NCBI RefSeq assembly: GCF_963678635.1
Contig: NC_087066.1
Span: forward strand, 59,848,312 to 59,912,311
Length of the DNA: 64,000 nt
Direction: 5' to 3'
From: Symsagittifera roscoffensis
Taxonomy: Eukaryota; Xenacoelomorpha; Acoela; Convolutidae
Shown here: in pieces, positions 34,300 to 46,200 of the stretch
Layout of the letters: each line of letters begins with the position of its first letter
How positions within the stretch are numbered: the first letter of the stretch is position 1
Notes under the pieces: generated by a model
What the model saw: only the letters and a program-made list of their open reading frames with translations
Told to the model about the DNA's origin: nothing
Databases searched by the model: none
Made by a program: the position numbers and the translations under genes

Positions 34300-36590
34300 A
34301 CTGAGTGCAGTACGATTTGAATTGATCTTCCAGATTGCAAAAGAAACATCTTGATTCATATTTCATTATGATCCGTCTTACATATTTTGGGTGGTCCTCA
34401 TCGGTTGCGTCCACGTCGTGAAGGAAATCACCAATCGCAAAATAATTTGTTTATAAGTGGAAAAGGCTGAGACGTGATGGTCTAGCGACCCACAATTAGC
34501 GCATGACCTCCTTTTGTCATGTCATCACGAGGCTTATACCAACCAGAACTGTTAATTCCACTCTAGTTGCCGTAATTATCGTAGCGATTTTCAGCCCATG
34601 GTTTTATGAGCAGGTATTCACGCAATTTCATGCGCAAATCATCGGACGTGGGCACGGTAAAGTGGTTGGCAAACATGGTTTGCAATTCATTACTCTTTAC
34701 TCCGATCATTAACTTCGAGGCTATGGCTAAATTCCTTTCTGAGATTCTCTCGTCAGGGTTACTTCTCCTTCTGAGCAGTTCGAGGTCGTCCAAAAATTTG
34801 TCAATGGACTCATCATCTCTTTGGCGCCTTTTTTCAAATTTCATCATCGCCTGATGCCCCTGCACACCCCAAACGACTGAGCAGGATGTCAAAGATTATA
34901 CGAGCACTGCCACGTTCAGTTGTCTTTTTCGCCATCACACAGTTTCGGGCGGTGCCTTCTAAGTTGCTCGTCAGTGCACTACATTCATGTTTCTTCGAGA
35001 GCTTTTGTTTCTCAAAGTGCCTTTTCATCAACTCTATCCAAGTATCAATGCAGCCATCTGACTCATCTTTGTAAAACTTCGGTTTCCTGAGTGTCATTCG
35101 TGACCTTTCACCTCTCTTAGTAGACTTCGAGACTTTAGTAAAAAACGTCTCAAGAGACCTGTTTAATGGTTCAAACATTGATGCGTAAATCTTAGTATCA
35201 TGCGAAATGGTTGTAAAATACGGAACCGATCTGACAACGTGCCCGCGACTGGGGGTTTCGCCTCTGGCGTATTTGGATCTGTTCAACCTGCCCTCGTCGG
35301 GACTGCCCATAGTCTCCCACTTTGCTTAGGCTCAAAACTTGTTCTCGATCTCAGGGAAGCCACTGCGAGTTCTACCTGACGCAAGTTCTACCTTGGACAG
35401 GAGCAATTTTCTTGGTTGCTGCTGCTAAAGAGTTCATCAAGCTTCCGCATCACAAGATCAGCCTTGGCACTCAATCGTTTCTCCGAGTTAGTCTCCGTTT
35501 GAGCCTAGGTGTTGTCTTGATTGTTCAACAGTCGCTTGATCTCTCGTATCGTTCTGCTATCTCTTTCTTCAGACTCCTTGGTAGCTAGAGCCAAACTCTC
35601 CGCAAGGCACTGATCGGTGTTTTGAATCAACTGGACCTGATCGCTTTTTGCCAGTTCATCCGTCAATTTTTCAACTCCCTTTTGAGTCCTCTTCTCCACT
35701 CGATTGATTTTTTTTTCGCATATCTTGCCACAGTTTTCCAAGGCTTGCCACTACATTGGCAAACATGCCTATGACTTCACTGGCTGTTCCCAACACTGGG
35801 GTCAGACCTAGAGAGTATGACGTTAATTGAGATTGTAGCCTAGTGCTCGATGACGCAATACATTTCTGCGTGCCCATGGACATCATTAGTCTATCGAATG
35901 TCGAGGATGTTCCCATCGTTATCCCATCTGACATCGGTCTTTAGTCTGCTTTAGTCCCAGATGGTCAAAGCCAGAAGATCGCCCATCTGTTTGGAATAAT
36001 GTCATGCGTTCATCCTGCAACTTTATAATCTCTTTTTTTTTGCTTTTGAACTCGATTGTACTTACCTGGGACTTATGCTCGACATCATCGCGTTATTACT
36101 CTGCTTGACCAGAGATGATTGTTCCTTTTCCCGACTACTGTTCTTGCTCTCAGATCTAGACGTCCCTTTGAACAACAGTTTCTCTACTGCATTAGTGCAT
36201 TAGTTTCAAAACGCTCCGAGGTCTTCTGAGATTCTTTGATTCTCTCCTGCTCCGAGTCGTCGCCGGACCCTTCTAGGTCATCATGATGGTGACGGTCGGG
36301 TCGCATCAGCGTTCATTCCCCTTCCTCGAAGGGGTTGGGTAGTGTCACGTTTGCCGCCCCGGCCTCAGCGTTTCGCCCATCATCTTCATCTAGATTCTTC
36401 TCGCTTCTTAGTTTCATTCCGCTTACTGAAAGAACACTACGACCTTCAATCGTTGCTTCACTAGCAAAAACGTCGGAGATGCTGCTAACCGAGGATTGGC
36501 TGCGCCGCGACTTAAACCTCCGCGTGCTTTCCGTGCTCAGCCTGCGAATCCTACTCTTCTCCTAGCTAGACTATCCGCTCCATATTTTGC
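34300..36590 (-). pseudogene. gag: Gag-like polyprotein, broken
   Basis: Segments from high to low coordinate: a Ser/Arg-rich part near 36,560-36,310 ('STRRFKSRRSQSSVSS'); 35,934-35,671 ('PMSDGITMGTSSTFDRL' context); 35,741-35,505, a charged helix; 35,310-34,834 with 'YKDESDGCIDTWIELMKRH', the capsid start typical of metaviral Gag; and 34,892-34,563, continuing after a one-base shift near 34,870. Two knuckles follow. The first, 'CANCGSLDHHVSAF' (about 34,462-34,503), has Phe where the last Cys of CCHC should be. The second, 'CFFCNLEDQFKSYC' (about 34,307-34,348), has Gln in place of His. Both would bind zinc poorly. Confidence 0.83.
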
Positions 36591-36867
36591 GATAAGTGAC
36601 GTTATCAATAAAAAAAAACTATCTTGACGACAATGCACAAGTCCCACAGCAAAATAGAAAACTTATGTATGACTGCTTGCTCAATTCTTTCAATCTCAAA
36701 AATATCTTTCTAGTCTCATAGATATTCTATCGTATCAAATCACCACTTCGCTTCAAAATAAATACTTCTTTGTAAAACAGCAGTGATAATTCAGTAAAGG
36801 ATAAATAAAACCTAATCTAGAAGAATATGACTTACCTCAATTGGAATACTCAAATTGAACGAAGTCT

Positions 36868-37165
36868 AGGACACTGTCGTCTCAAATGAGTGTGTCTAAC
36901 CTAATAAGCTGACCGAGGCCTTCTACTACGTGTCCTGCGAATGCACAAGCTTTCCTACTAATTAGCTCAAGGCAACCTCTGATCGAAAATATCTAGAATC
37001 TAAGCAAAAGCTCTCCACCACTCGGACAGTTCTAAGTGCACGAGAGTAGGCAACAATCGTTTCTTTTCAAGTGACTGTTTCTAGCCTAAAACACTCACCG
37101 AGATCTTATAATATGTAATCCCGGACTGCCCGAGCCTTCCTACTAATTAGCTCAAGGCAACCACA
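36868..37165. repeat. Direct repeat of about 110 bp, spaced 180 bp
   Basis: Two diverged copies share 'ttcctactaattagctcaag' (ends near 36,973 and 37,154) and, upstream of it, 'aac...ctgaccgaggccttcta' against 'aacactcaccgagatctta'. They lie just 5' of the retroelement gag on its strand and may be leader or LTR material. Confidence 0.6.
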
Positions 37166-37319
37166 CAACCAAAATAACAATAAAAAAAACTTTGTTTATG
37201 TACTTCTGATGAACCTGATCTACAATCCAAGTTTAATCGCGAATCTCAGGTTGTACTGGTCTATTTAGTCCTAATATACGCACCTCGTAGGTAGTCGACC
37301 TTCTTTTTCAACCTTAAAG

Positions 37320-37740
37320 GGATATTCAAGGTATCTAATTTACTTCAGAGGATCTCTGTAAATTTCGCTGAGGAGGGTTGATAAGGGGATTAAGTCACCT
37401 CGGAGGGTTACTTCGGTTGGTATTCAAAACGTTTAACTTACTTTGGACGGTTACCTTGTCGGGTCCTTAATCACCTAAGTTGCTTCGGAGAATTCCCCTA
37501 AAATTACTGAGGAGGTTTACTAAGAGGCTTAATACACTCCTGATGGTTACTTGGGAGGGTTCCGAATTTTCAAATTTTGCTTCGAAGGGGTCTCTGGCTA
37601 GTGTCAAAAAGAGTCATAATAGGCTAAAATTACTCAGGGGGAGGGGCGCGACTGTTAATTGAACTATTTTGGAGGGTTCCTCAAAAATTTTTCACTAAAG
37701 TGGGTTGTTAAGGGGCCTAACTGACTCCGGAGGCTGGAAA
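37320..37740. repeat. GGAGGGTT-rich degenerate tandem repeat
   Basis: Words such as 'cggagggttact', 'ggagggttcc' and 'gctgaggagggttgat' recur every 20-45 bases. The pattern fits 'act(t/c)cggagggtta' with spacers like 'aaggggcttaatca'. There is no preserved frame. Confidence 0.7.
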
Positions 37741-37984
37741 TCGTTCATTGACATCAAAACTGTTGAAAATTCATTGAAAACTAAAGCTCGATTCTGATTT
37801 TTTTATACCAAAATTGTTGAAAAATCTATGATAGGTAAAGCTCGACTCTGATTAGCTGATACCAAAACCATGAAAAGTTCCATGAGATTAGTTGGTTTTC
37901 ATTGTAGCTACACCAAAGAGGATGAAATCCATTCTGATTTTTTTCTTGTTAATTAACAATTAGTCAAGTAATTTGCCTAACTGT

Positions 37985-38115
37985 TTTTTTTAGTTTGCAT
38001 GTCTTTGAGTTTAGTAGATGTAACACACGTCGAAATGCGACCACGTCGTGTGCATGTCTTGAGTATAGTAGATGTAACACACGTCGAAATCGACCAAACA
38101 TTATGACCTGTGGAG
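37985..38115. repeat. Two-copy direct repeat, about 52-bp spacing
   Basis: The word 'tagatgtaacacacgtcgaa' occurs at about 38,016 and 38,067, each time preceded by 'gcatgtctt(t)gagt'. Because the unit differs by one base in length, the frame changes between copies. Confidence 0.8.
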
Positions 38116-38213
38116 TTTTGAATTGTCCAGTTTGTAATTTTCAAACATATAGCAGCGAGGAACTGAATATTCATATCATGAAGCAGTATTCTTATTGCCG
38201 AAATAAGGTGTAA
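38100..38213 (+). CDS. C2H2 zinc-finger-like fragment
   Basis: The frame ending at 38,213 contains 'CPVCNFQTYSSEELNIHIM' and a later 'YSYC'. The spacing Cys-x2-Cys-x12-His fits the first three ligands of a C2H2 finger, but the last His is absent (Cys follows). It could be a single exon, a gene relic or chance. No splice partner was found. Confidence 0.25.
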   Translation: MMTCGVLNCPVCNFQTYSSEELNIHIMKQYSYCRNKV

Positions 38214-38279
38214 AAGGTGATGGAAACCGCTCTCAGCAGCCTCCAAAAACACTTTACGAGAATGTATTTTTACAAACAT

Positions 38280-40970
38280 ATAGTAATGGTATAGTGACGA
38301 TAGGAGACAATAAAACGACTAATATTATCATCTGATTGATGATAAAACTAAATCGAGCAATAACTGAAATCAAAACATCTTGACAATCTCAAGCGAAATT
38401 GATCTAAAAGACTTTGATATTAAGTACTAACTGCAATAGTAGCAAGCGTATTGGGATTGTGTTGTGTTAATTTTGCCGTAATATTCTATATTATATACCA
38501 ATGAGTGGACACGTTTTCGTTAAAACTGTTTTAAGATTCTTTTTGCATGTTTATAAAGCAGCGAATACTTCAATCGTTTTGCTAGCTGTCATCTAGAAAT
38601 TTTCTTAGTTTAGTGCCTTTGATTGTGTTCATCAAGTTGCGGGTTTTTAGGCAAAATTCTTGTGCTCTATGCATCAACAGTCACACATTGTTTTTGATAA
38701 GCGACAAAGAAAAAAATTAAAACTTGGGTAATTTTGTTGAACATTCAACGTTTTCAAAAAAATACATTCATCAGTATAAACCAGAAATTAGAAAATTAGA
38801 AATATACAAAAAAATACAAAACTCTGGTGCAAAAACTTCCCTTCTAAAAGAATTTAGGAAATTGAGGTCAAATTTTGTTATGGACTAAGGAACGATTGTT
38901 GAAATGAGACAGTTTCCATCTAAAAATCAATTTTTGAAAAAAGAATTGCCCAAAATGGATTCAATTGGAAAATAGTAGATCAACCAGAAGACGAAAAAGA
39001 TCCTAGCTTCCGTTTTTTGACAAATCAAATTAGAAATGAAAATCTTAAGAGTTTTGAAGTCAATTTGTTTCAATTCAGGTTATGAGATGTAGCTTATGGA
39101 AAAATCCAACAGAAAACCACTCATATAATGGTAAAAAAGTGTAAACTAACAGACATTTCGTTATAGTTTGATTAACGTAAAAAAATATACAGAAGAAGTT
39201 TTCAAGACAATTTTATGAAGTAAACAAAACTGAGGACAAAGATGATCGGTCAATTGATACAGTTTTCACCAAATTATCTTTTTTTTCATTGATATCAAGC
39301 AGAAATAGCTATAAAGAAAAATAACAAATGAAAAACAAATGAAAGATCTACTCCTAAAGAGAACAAATACCTAGTTTTGTTTAAAAAACCTTGTAATTTT
39401 GTTGCGAAAAAATAATCAGAGAAAAAATAAGAGTTTTGCTGGAATTTTTATAACAGACTATTTTTTTTATAACAGACTAATAGCAGAATCAGGTGCTTAC
39501 GATCTCAATTGATTTGTTATTGAACTTTAAACAATTAGACATACTGTGAAAATCATTTCTTTGCTCAACTGTATTTCAATTAGAAAACTAAGTGGAACTG
39601 TTAATTAATTTGGCTTTTCAAAAAAACGTTCAATTGATGCAGTTTATACTTAGATCATGTCTGCTGAGTTAAACTTTATCAGACTCGTTCCTTTGAAAGC
39701 TTTTCCTAAAACAGAACTTCGCATATCTGGGCGTCCTTGCGTATTTCTGCTTTCGAAGGTTTACAGGTTACAACCAAAAATTTTGCTCTTAAGTTGTTTA
39801 CCAAACTCACCAAAGTTACCCAAGTATTTTTTTCACCAACTACATGTGCTTATACATTCTGGTTTGCATGTTTTATCTAAACCTAATTCTTGAGAAAACT
39901 TTGGACTAAAATTAAGAGTTTAAAGGTGTTTCAAGGTGTTTTTGTGATAAAGTTGATGATCACAAAAACTTTATTTTCCTGGAAAAGTTCACAGCAGCAA
40001 ATTAACGGAAAAGTTTTTACCGAATGAAAACATGTAAAAGAACAGTAAAAACATCTACTTTCGCTGTTTGAAATCTGTTTACAAAAATTATTTGTATAAA
40101 TTTCCCAGAAGCTGGATAATTCAGCTTTTGTTTCCAAAATGGATTTTATCGCTTTGAAAAACATGCCTGTAAACAAAAAATCTTAAGCCTAACAAACTGT
40201 ATATAATAATGGCCTTTGTTCAAAGTTTCTAAAATTTGGCACACAACAAACCGCAAACCATTATTTTTGTGAAAACCTTCTTAATATCGCCAAATTGAGG
40301 GTTCACGCAGTAAAAAAGAGAACATGAAACAAGGTTTTCTTTTTTTCAATTTTTCTAAAATTGAGTTTTAAGTTGTAATTTTGTTAAGGAAAGACAACTA
40401 AAAGCAATTACTTTGCGTCGAGATGTTCACAAACATTACTGATTTCATTAATTTTTTCTAGACAAACATCAACACTAATAATTAGCCGAAAAGCATGTAT
40501 TATAATTAGTTAACAAACTGGTAATCAGTTAAAAAAAGTGTAAATAATACGTGTATCGTTTGTACAAAATATGTATACGATCTGTGTATAATCTGTAGTT
40601 CTTCATAATATAATCTGTATATAGTTTTTATTTAATCTCAATGATACAGAAGCCAAACTGCTTATTTTGTCAATGTTAGGCAGATTCTGGATCAGGTTGA
40701 TAACAGATTACAAAACATTGACAAGCAAGTTTTAAATCTTTTGATCAAGAAAAAAATGTTGGTTGAAAAGTCTAATAGCGAAGTTAAAACATCTTCATAA
40801 TAAAAATAGAGAAAACTCAGTCCTATTACTGATTCAAATAATTTAGCGGCGTGAAACAAATATATAAAGCACCTAAAAAGACTAATCTATTTTAATTGAG
40901 ATTTTTTGAGTTTAGATCCGGCACTAAGTTTCATGGATAATATTCGATTATATTGGATTTTCATTGTCAG
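38280..40970. other. No gene recognised
   Basis: A-rich sequence with no long frame of plausible composition. Short 'atctgtatata'-type words near 40,560-40,640 resemble 49,415-49,580. Confidence 0.4.
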
Positions 40971-40989
40971 TTTCTACAAAATAACAAAA

Positions 40990-42290
40990 AAAAATCGATT
41001 TTAATCGGTTGAAAATGGATTAGAATGATAATATTTTTTTAAGCAATAAAATGCCAATATAATCGATTATAATCGATTATTTTCAAAAAGTTTTATCAGA
41101 AGAAAAATGATCCATTTTAACCGATTATTTTGGATTATAATCTATTTACTCAAATATTTTTGTGTGTTTTTTAATTTTTCATAATTTTGTTAAACTTAAG
41201 TTAGTTATTTTGTTCTCTCGCTTAATTTCATTTTTTCCTATTTTCAATCAATTTATGAAAAATTACGAAAAGTTACCTATAGATCCCACATCAACTCCCC
41301 CCCCCCACGCTTACCCGTACTACAGTTAGATGTCCCCTAATTAGATAGAGGGGGGGGGGTACGTGGTGGTTGGGGGTACGTGGGGGGATGGGGGTAAGTT
41401 GGAGGGGGGTACGTTGACGTGAGGAGCTTGTCAAAAATGCTGTTTTTGGGCACTTTCGACGTGGACGTGTTCGTTCGAGTTTTGCAGAAAGTTGCAAAAA
41501 CTAGAGGCATTATTTACAAAATTTAATCAATGTTCATGGATTTTACGTACAAAAAAAATCCATTCTATTGAAAACAAAATGGATTATAATCGATTATAAT
41601 GGATTATAATGGATTGAAATTTGTCCAAAATAATCGATTATAATCGATCAAAAACTGATTACGTGGTCAAAATTTGACATGATAATCGATTATATAGAAA
41701 TCAATTCAGTCAACAAAAATCCATTCTAATCGATTATTACCCTTGAAACTTCGGGGCAGGATTTCATCGTGAACAAGAAATCCGGCCTTTAGAGCTTCAA
41801 AAAAATCAGACAAAAAAAACTTGAGATGTGGTCAAATGACAAATCCCAAGAAATCTTTTCAGTGGAATTTCAGGCAAAAGTGATACATTTCTGAGGACTA
41901 TCTCAGAGTAAAAAAAACAACGAAAAAAGTGGCCTACTTAATTCTTATTGGATAACTGAACGATAACTCTGATAACTGAACGAAAGCAATTTTACCTGAT
42001 CGTAAATGCAATTTTAGTAAATTGTTCTGTTAACAAGAAATCACAAAAATTAGCGCAAGAAATGAGGGCGATTAATTTCAAAGGAGGAAACAAAATACTC
42101 GCACTGATATCACATTGATCATTAAAGATAATAGTCGATTCGCATATTAAAATTGTTGTCACTATAAACGCTTAAAATTACCATGTAATCGGTTATAATC
42201 AATTATGTTTTATTACTTTTAAAGATTTTTATAACCAAATAAACGTCCATTTTAGTTGATTATATCCAATTTGAAAATCAATTTCTATCG
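40990..42290. repeat. TAATCGATTA palindrome cluster
   Basis: The self-complementary word 'taatcgatta' and variants ('ataatggattataat') recur near 41,057, 41,070, 41,110-41,145, 41,583-41,650, 41,690 and 41,725, with weaker forms to 42,270. The cluster is split by the G-rich insert at 41,290-41,425. Confidence 0.7.
41351..41412 (+). other. G-quadruplex candidate
   Basis: The plus strand has G-runs of about 10, 5, 6, 5 and 6 separated by short loops such as 'tacgtggtggtt', 'tacgt', 'at' and 'taagttgga'. A run of about 10 C lies 50 bases upstream (near 41,297), so a G/C hairpin is an alternative. Confidence 0.7.
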
Positions 42291-42299
42291 CACTTTTGA

Positions 42300-45200
42300 C
42301 ATTTTTTACATCCAAATTGAACAATCATGTACTAATCTCATCCATACTTATCCTTTCTCATACTCTACCCGACACCTAACCTCTCATTCCCATTGATTAA
42401 ACCATCCCCAAATCCTGTTGAGGAACACGTGTGGTTGTAAGTGAGGGAAGTAAGAATGATGGGATACGTGTGAGACAGGTGAGGAGGATACATGCTTAAT
42501 TTTAATTCAAGCTCTTTTTTTTCTTGTCTTCATTTTCGGAATGGAGGTTTGAAAAAAGCCATTTAGGATCATTAAATTTGGATATGTTTTGCGCTATTGA
42601 CGCGTGAGCAGCTATTTAATTCGTTGCAGAAATTGTTTCAATTTGATTTTAGGCAAATTAAATGAGAAGTACAAATTTGTAAGTTGAGAAGTGACCCTTC
42701 TTTCAAAAAAAATTACCGTCATTTCCGAGTTTAAGATTTCTGCAATCAGTAATTTCATCCTCATCTATGTCTACTATATGCAACAGCTTCACAAAAAGTG
42801 TACAAAAATCGTTTTTTTTTCTAAATCTAATTTTCCTCAATCAGATTGTTTCATATTTAAAAGAATATTTAAACAATTTTTGACCCAAAAGTTGCATTTC
42901 TTGTCGCGTTTTCTCAAAATCACTACAGATTAGCTAATTCGAATTAGCTTTAAAAGTTTTGTGAGATTGAAAACACAAAAATAATTACACTTCCAAATCA
43001 GACCAAAGCATTAAACAAGTCTTAGTCTGGCTCAATCTTATTTTTTGGTTCGTCGAAAAATTCCTAAAATTCTGAAAAAATCATTTTTTGATTTTTTTGT
43101 TTCATTAAAAAAGTTTCAAAGTTCTAAGCGTCAAAAAAGCATATGCCGCTACTGCGAAGCGATGCTAAATTTAAATAGGAACCTAACTGATTTTTTTTCC
43201 ATTGAGATCAAATGATTGTTTATCCAAACTTCGACAAAAAAGACGAACTATTTTTGCTCGGGTGATTTTTCTCTCGTCCAGGTTCCGACAAGTTTCAATT
43301 TTTCTAATCAGATACCTCTGCGGAGTTTTTTCTAGGATTTGAAAAAATTTAATTATCACAACTCGATATAAAAAAGAACTTTCACCTAAGCCCATTTGTT
43401 TTTAAGTTATGTGGAATTAGTAGTTGGAAAACGACAACCAATACAAATCAATTTGTGATAATTTACGCGCCATATGTTTCGTCCTATCAAAGCTCAAAGG
43501 GCACTGTAAATCATTCCAAAATGAATAATTGCATATTGTTGGATCTATTTTATACGTTGATACGTGTTTAAAATCTTGCTATTTCGTCTTTCGATTAGAA
43601 AGTAACGGAATAATTGGCCTCGGTGTAGGCTTTTTTCTTCAGACAAATTTCGACTTTTTAACTAGCCATTTTTGACAAAAATTTCCAAATCAATCGAAAG
43701 GTATGAATGTCCTGAGCTCAAATTTGAAAAGCTATTTCACCTGTGATCATTTTTCGTGAAATTACGGCGGTTTAAAGCTTGTCATTTTGGCCAATTTGGG
43801 ACAATTAACGCGCGATATATTTCGCGCTATTAACACGTAAGCGGAAAGTTAATCCGTCTTAGAAACCTTTCCAAATTGGTTAAAAGAAGCTTAATTGCCA
43901 TAATTGGTTTGTTACAAGGACCGAAATCTATCCTTTTGTACTTTATTTGGCGTGTGGGGGGATGATTTTCATAAAAAAATTCATATTTTAGAAAAAAAAA
44001 GTTTTTCGTTTTGTTTTATTTCATTTAATTTCTTAATGTTATTACTGCTCCATAAACCTTAAAAGGCCGTCGGAATATTCAAAGTTTCGCCCTGATACAA
44101 GCAGTCTTGTTAAACTCAAAAACCATTTTGGGGAATAAGATGATGAAGCTCCTGAACTTGAAAAAAAATTTTTGATAAAAAATTTCATATTTTTTAAACC
44201 CAGACAAGCTTCAAAAAACGTTGAGTTTTGTAAAAAAAACTGACTAAAAGCGAGCAGCATCAAAAAAGGGAAAGTCTAAGTCTTATTAAAAAATTTTCAG
44301 GAAGTTTAGCAAAACGGAGAAAACATGATTAGTTTTCTAGAAGAAGTTGGAATAAACCATAGTTAAACTCTGTCAACTCTGCCACCAACTTTGTTTCAGG
44401 TTGACACGAAGACCTTCCATTGGCAGATAACTATTTTCAACCGAAACCTATAAGCAATTTTTTTTCAATGTTAAATACACTTGAAATAAAACCTGAGTAC
44501 AAGCCTTCCATAAAGGTGAGTGCAAAAATTAATAGAAAAATTGTCTCGGGTTAAAGGTGCATTGCTCAGCAGGTATCTGGCTCAATGCGATTCAATAACT
44601 AAAGAAAATAGAAAAGTTGCTCCTAAAATTCAGATTTGCACGAGGTTCGCTTTTTTGTAGATAAAATTTTATTCCTAAGAATCACATGTCTTTCAATTTG
44701 TGATTCAGTTAGTTTTGTTGCAAACCAACCTTGTTGGTTTTGTAAGGTCTAGATTTAGAATTGAAAGGTTTTGACGTACTAATTTGTACTGATTTGCGTA
44801 AGTTTTCACTAAAACGGCTTGATCCAATTTGATGAGATTAGCGGTTTGATTGGCAAAAAAGCCAGTAAAATTTTGCCTGTTGAATGGGGAGGTGGAAAAA
44901 GCCAAAACATGATCCATACCAGGCGAACACAAATATCAACAAAAAGTTTTGAGACGTCTTTTTGAGTCCAAAAAATTTTGAGACCTCGAGATGCCGGTAA
45001 TTCAATTGACACTTTGGGCTTCAAAAGTTTTTTTATAGACGTATATCGTATGCTGCTCAGAGCTTTAGATGTTACTGTTCAAAATTATTGGCAATCAGTT
45101 TTCTTTTATTAATTGCGTCATTAGTTTTTGCTGACGTTGAGAACCACATCTTTGAGTGAACGATTTTTGTGTTATGCTGTTCAAATTCAAGTTTTACACC

Positions 45201-46200
45201 GTAAGCTCACCTGTACAATTCGATTTTTGAAAACAACAGGTAGACGCATGAGCTTCGAAAACCGCTGAGGTTTTAATAAAGTTGCTAAGCTAAGCTAAGA
45301 AAACTATAAACGTTGAATGTACTTTCAAAACTGCGTTCAATTTGTCTGTAGTGGTTACGTTTTTATTGTTCAACTCGCGTGCATTTTTAAATAATTTGTG
45401 TAAATCATTCTCAACATCAGTACAATTCAGCTACAAACAAGGAGTTACCCAAACAGGTTAGGTTTTTTTAATTTGAGGGGATCGGAATTCCTAAGCCTTA
45501 AAAATTCGGCATGAAAAAAAATAACAATTTGTTCAAATGCCCGGGTGGACCAGAAATGCTTGTCATACAACTCTCATAAATGGGAAATTTCTTGTCATAC
45601 AATTCCATACAATTCCATCCGTACAGAAAACTGTATGAAATATCTATGAATTTTTTTTTCCCAAAAATGGAAATTGTAAGACTAAAAACTTGTCATTTAT
45701 GAGAATTTAATGACCATTACTTTTCGGAAACTTTTTTTTCAAGTGCGGCACAATTTACATTAAAGCCCATCTAATAAGCTGTGCAATCTCTGAACAGAGA
45801 CGAAAACTTGAGAAAAAAAAGTTTTTTTTTCTCTTAGAAGTTGCGACCTCATTTTCCTAATTTTTTGCAGGAAATCTTCTTAACTCTTTAGATAGCAGCG
45901 GGTCCTTAGTCTGATCCTAAGGGGGCAATACTGGAGAGGGGGTTACCTCAAAAAAAGTTTAAAAAGTCAAAAAAATTTAACTATCTCCGACAAACCTCCT
46001 GCAGTTCGGTAATCACACCGTGAATCCTTGAATCCACAAATGCATTTCCTCAAAGAAAGAACGTTATAAATATTATAACAAATAGGTGAAGCGCTGCAGC
46101 TTCGCAAACACGAGCGACAAAACAACAAACATCCAGGAGCTTTAAAATGCACAAAAAATCAAATTTGGCATTTAATAGTTTGGGTTGTGATAAACTAAAG
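42300..46200. other. Mostly unique AT-rich DNA with small repeat pieces
   Basis: Contains 'ttaacgcgcgatatatttcg' near 43,816 and a partial copy near 42,590 (both related to 12,098). It also has a fragment of the 51-62 kb array unit at 44,500-44,620. Frames at 44,042-44,263, 44,705-44,932 and 44,809-45,024 show no domain I recognise. Confidence 0.4.
44500..44620 (-). repeat. Orphan fragment of the 51-62 kb array unit
   Basis: The stretch 'cagcaggtatctggctcaat' followed by 'gcgattcaataact' corresponds to 'agcaggtatctggctcatta' plus 'caattcaataact' at 51,362-51,395, with similar flanks. It indicates that the array family also exists as scattered copies. Confidence 0.55.

Larger units (their letters stand above)
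32640..36590 (-). mobile_element. Decayed Gypsy-type LTR retrotransposon, 5' half
   Basis: The minus strand shows, in order, a Ser/Arg-rich Gag N-terminus, coiled coil, capsid, two zinc knuckles, linker, retropepsin-type protease and the first part of pol. It fades out near 32,640. No reverse transcriptase, RNase H or integrase motif is visible, so the copy is truncated in pol. At least five frame changes or stops interrupt it. Terminal repeats were not identified; 36,868-37,165 has an internal direct repeat that could belong to the leader. It is GC-richer than its surroundings, suggesting fairly late arrival. Confidence 0.85.

Noticed and set aside
41291-41497. 68-codon Pro/Thr-rich minus-strand frame
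   Set aside because: It is the reading of the G-runs at 41,350-41,410 and has no other support.
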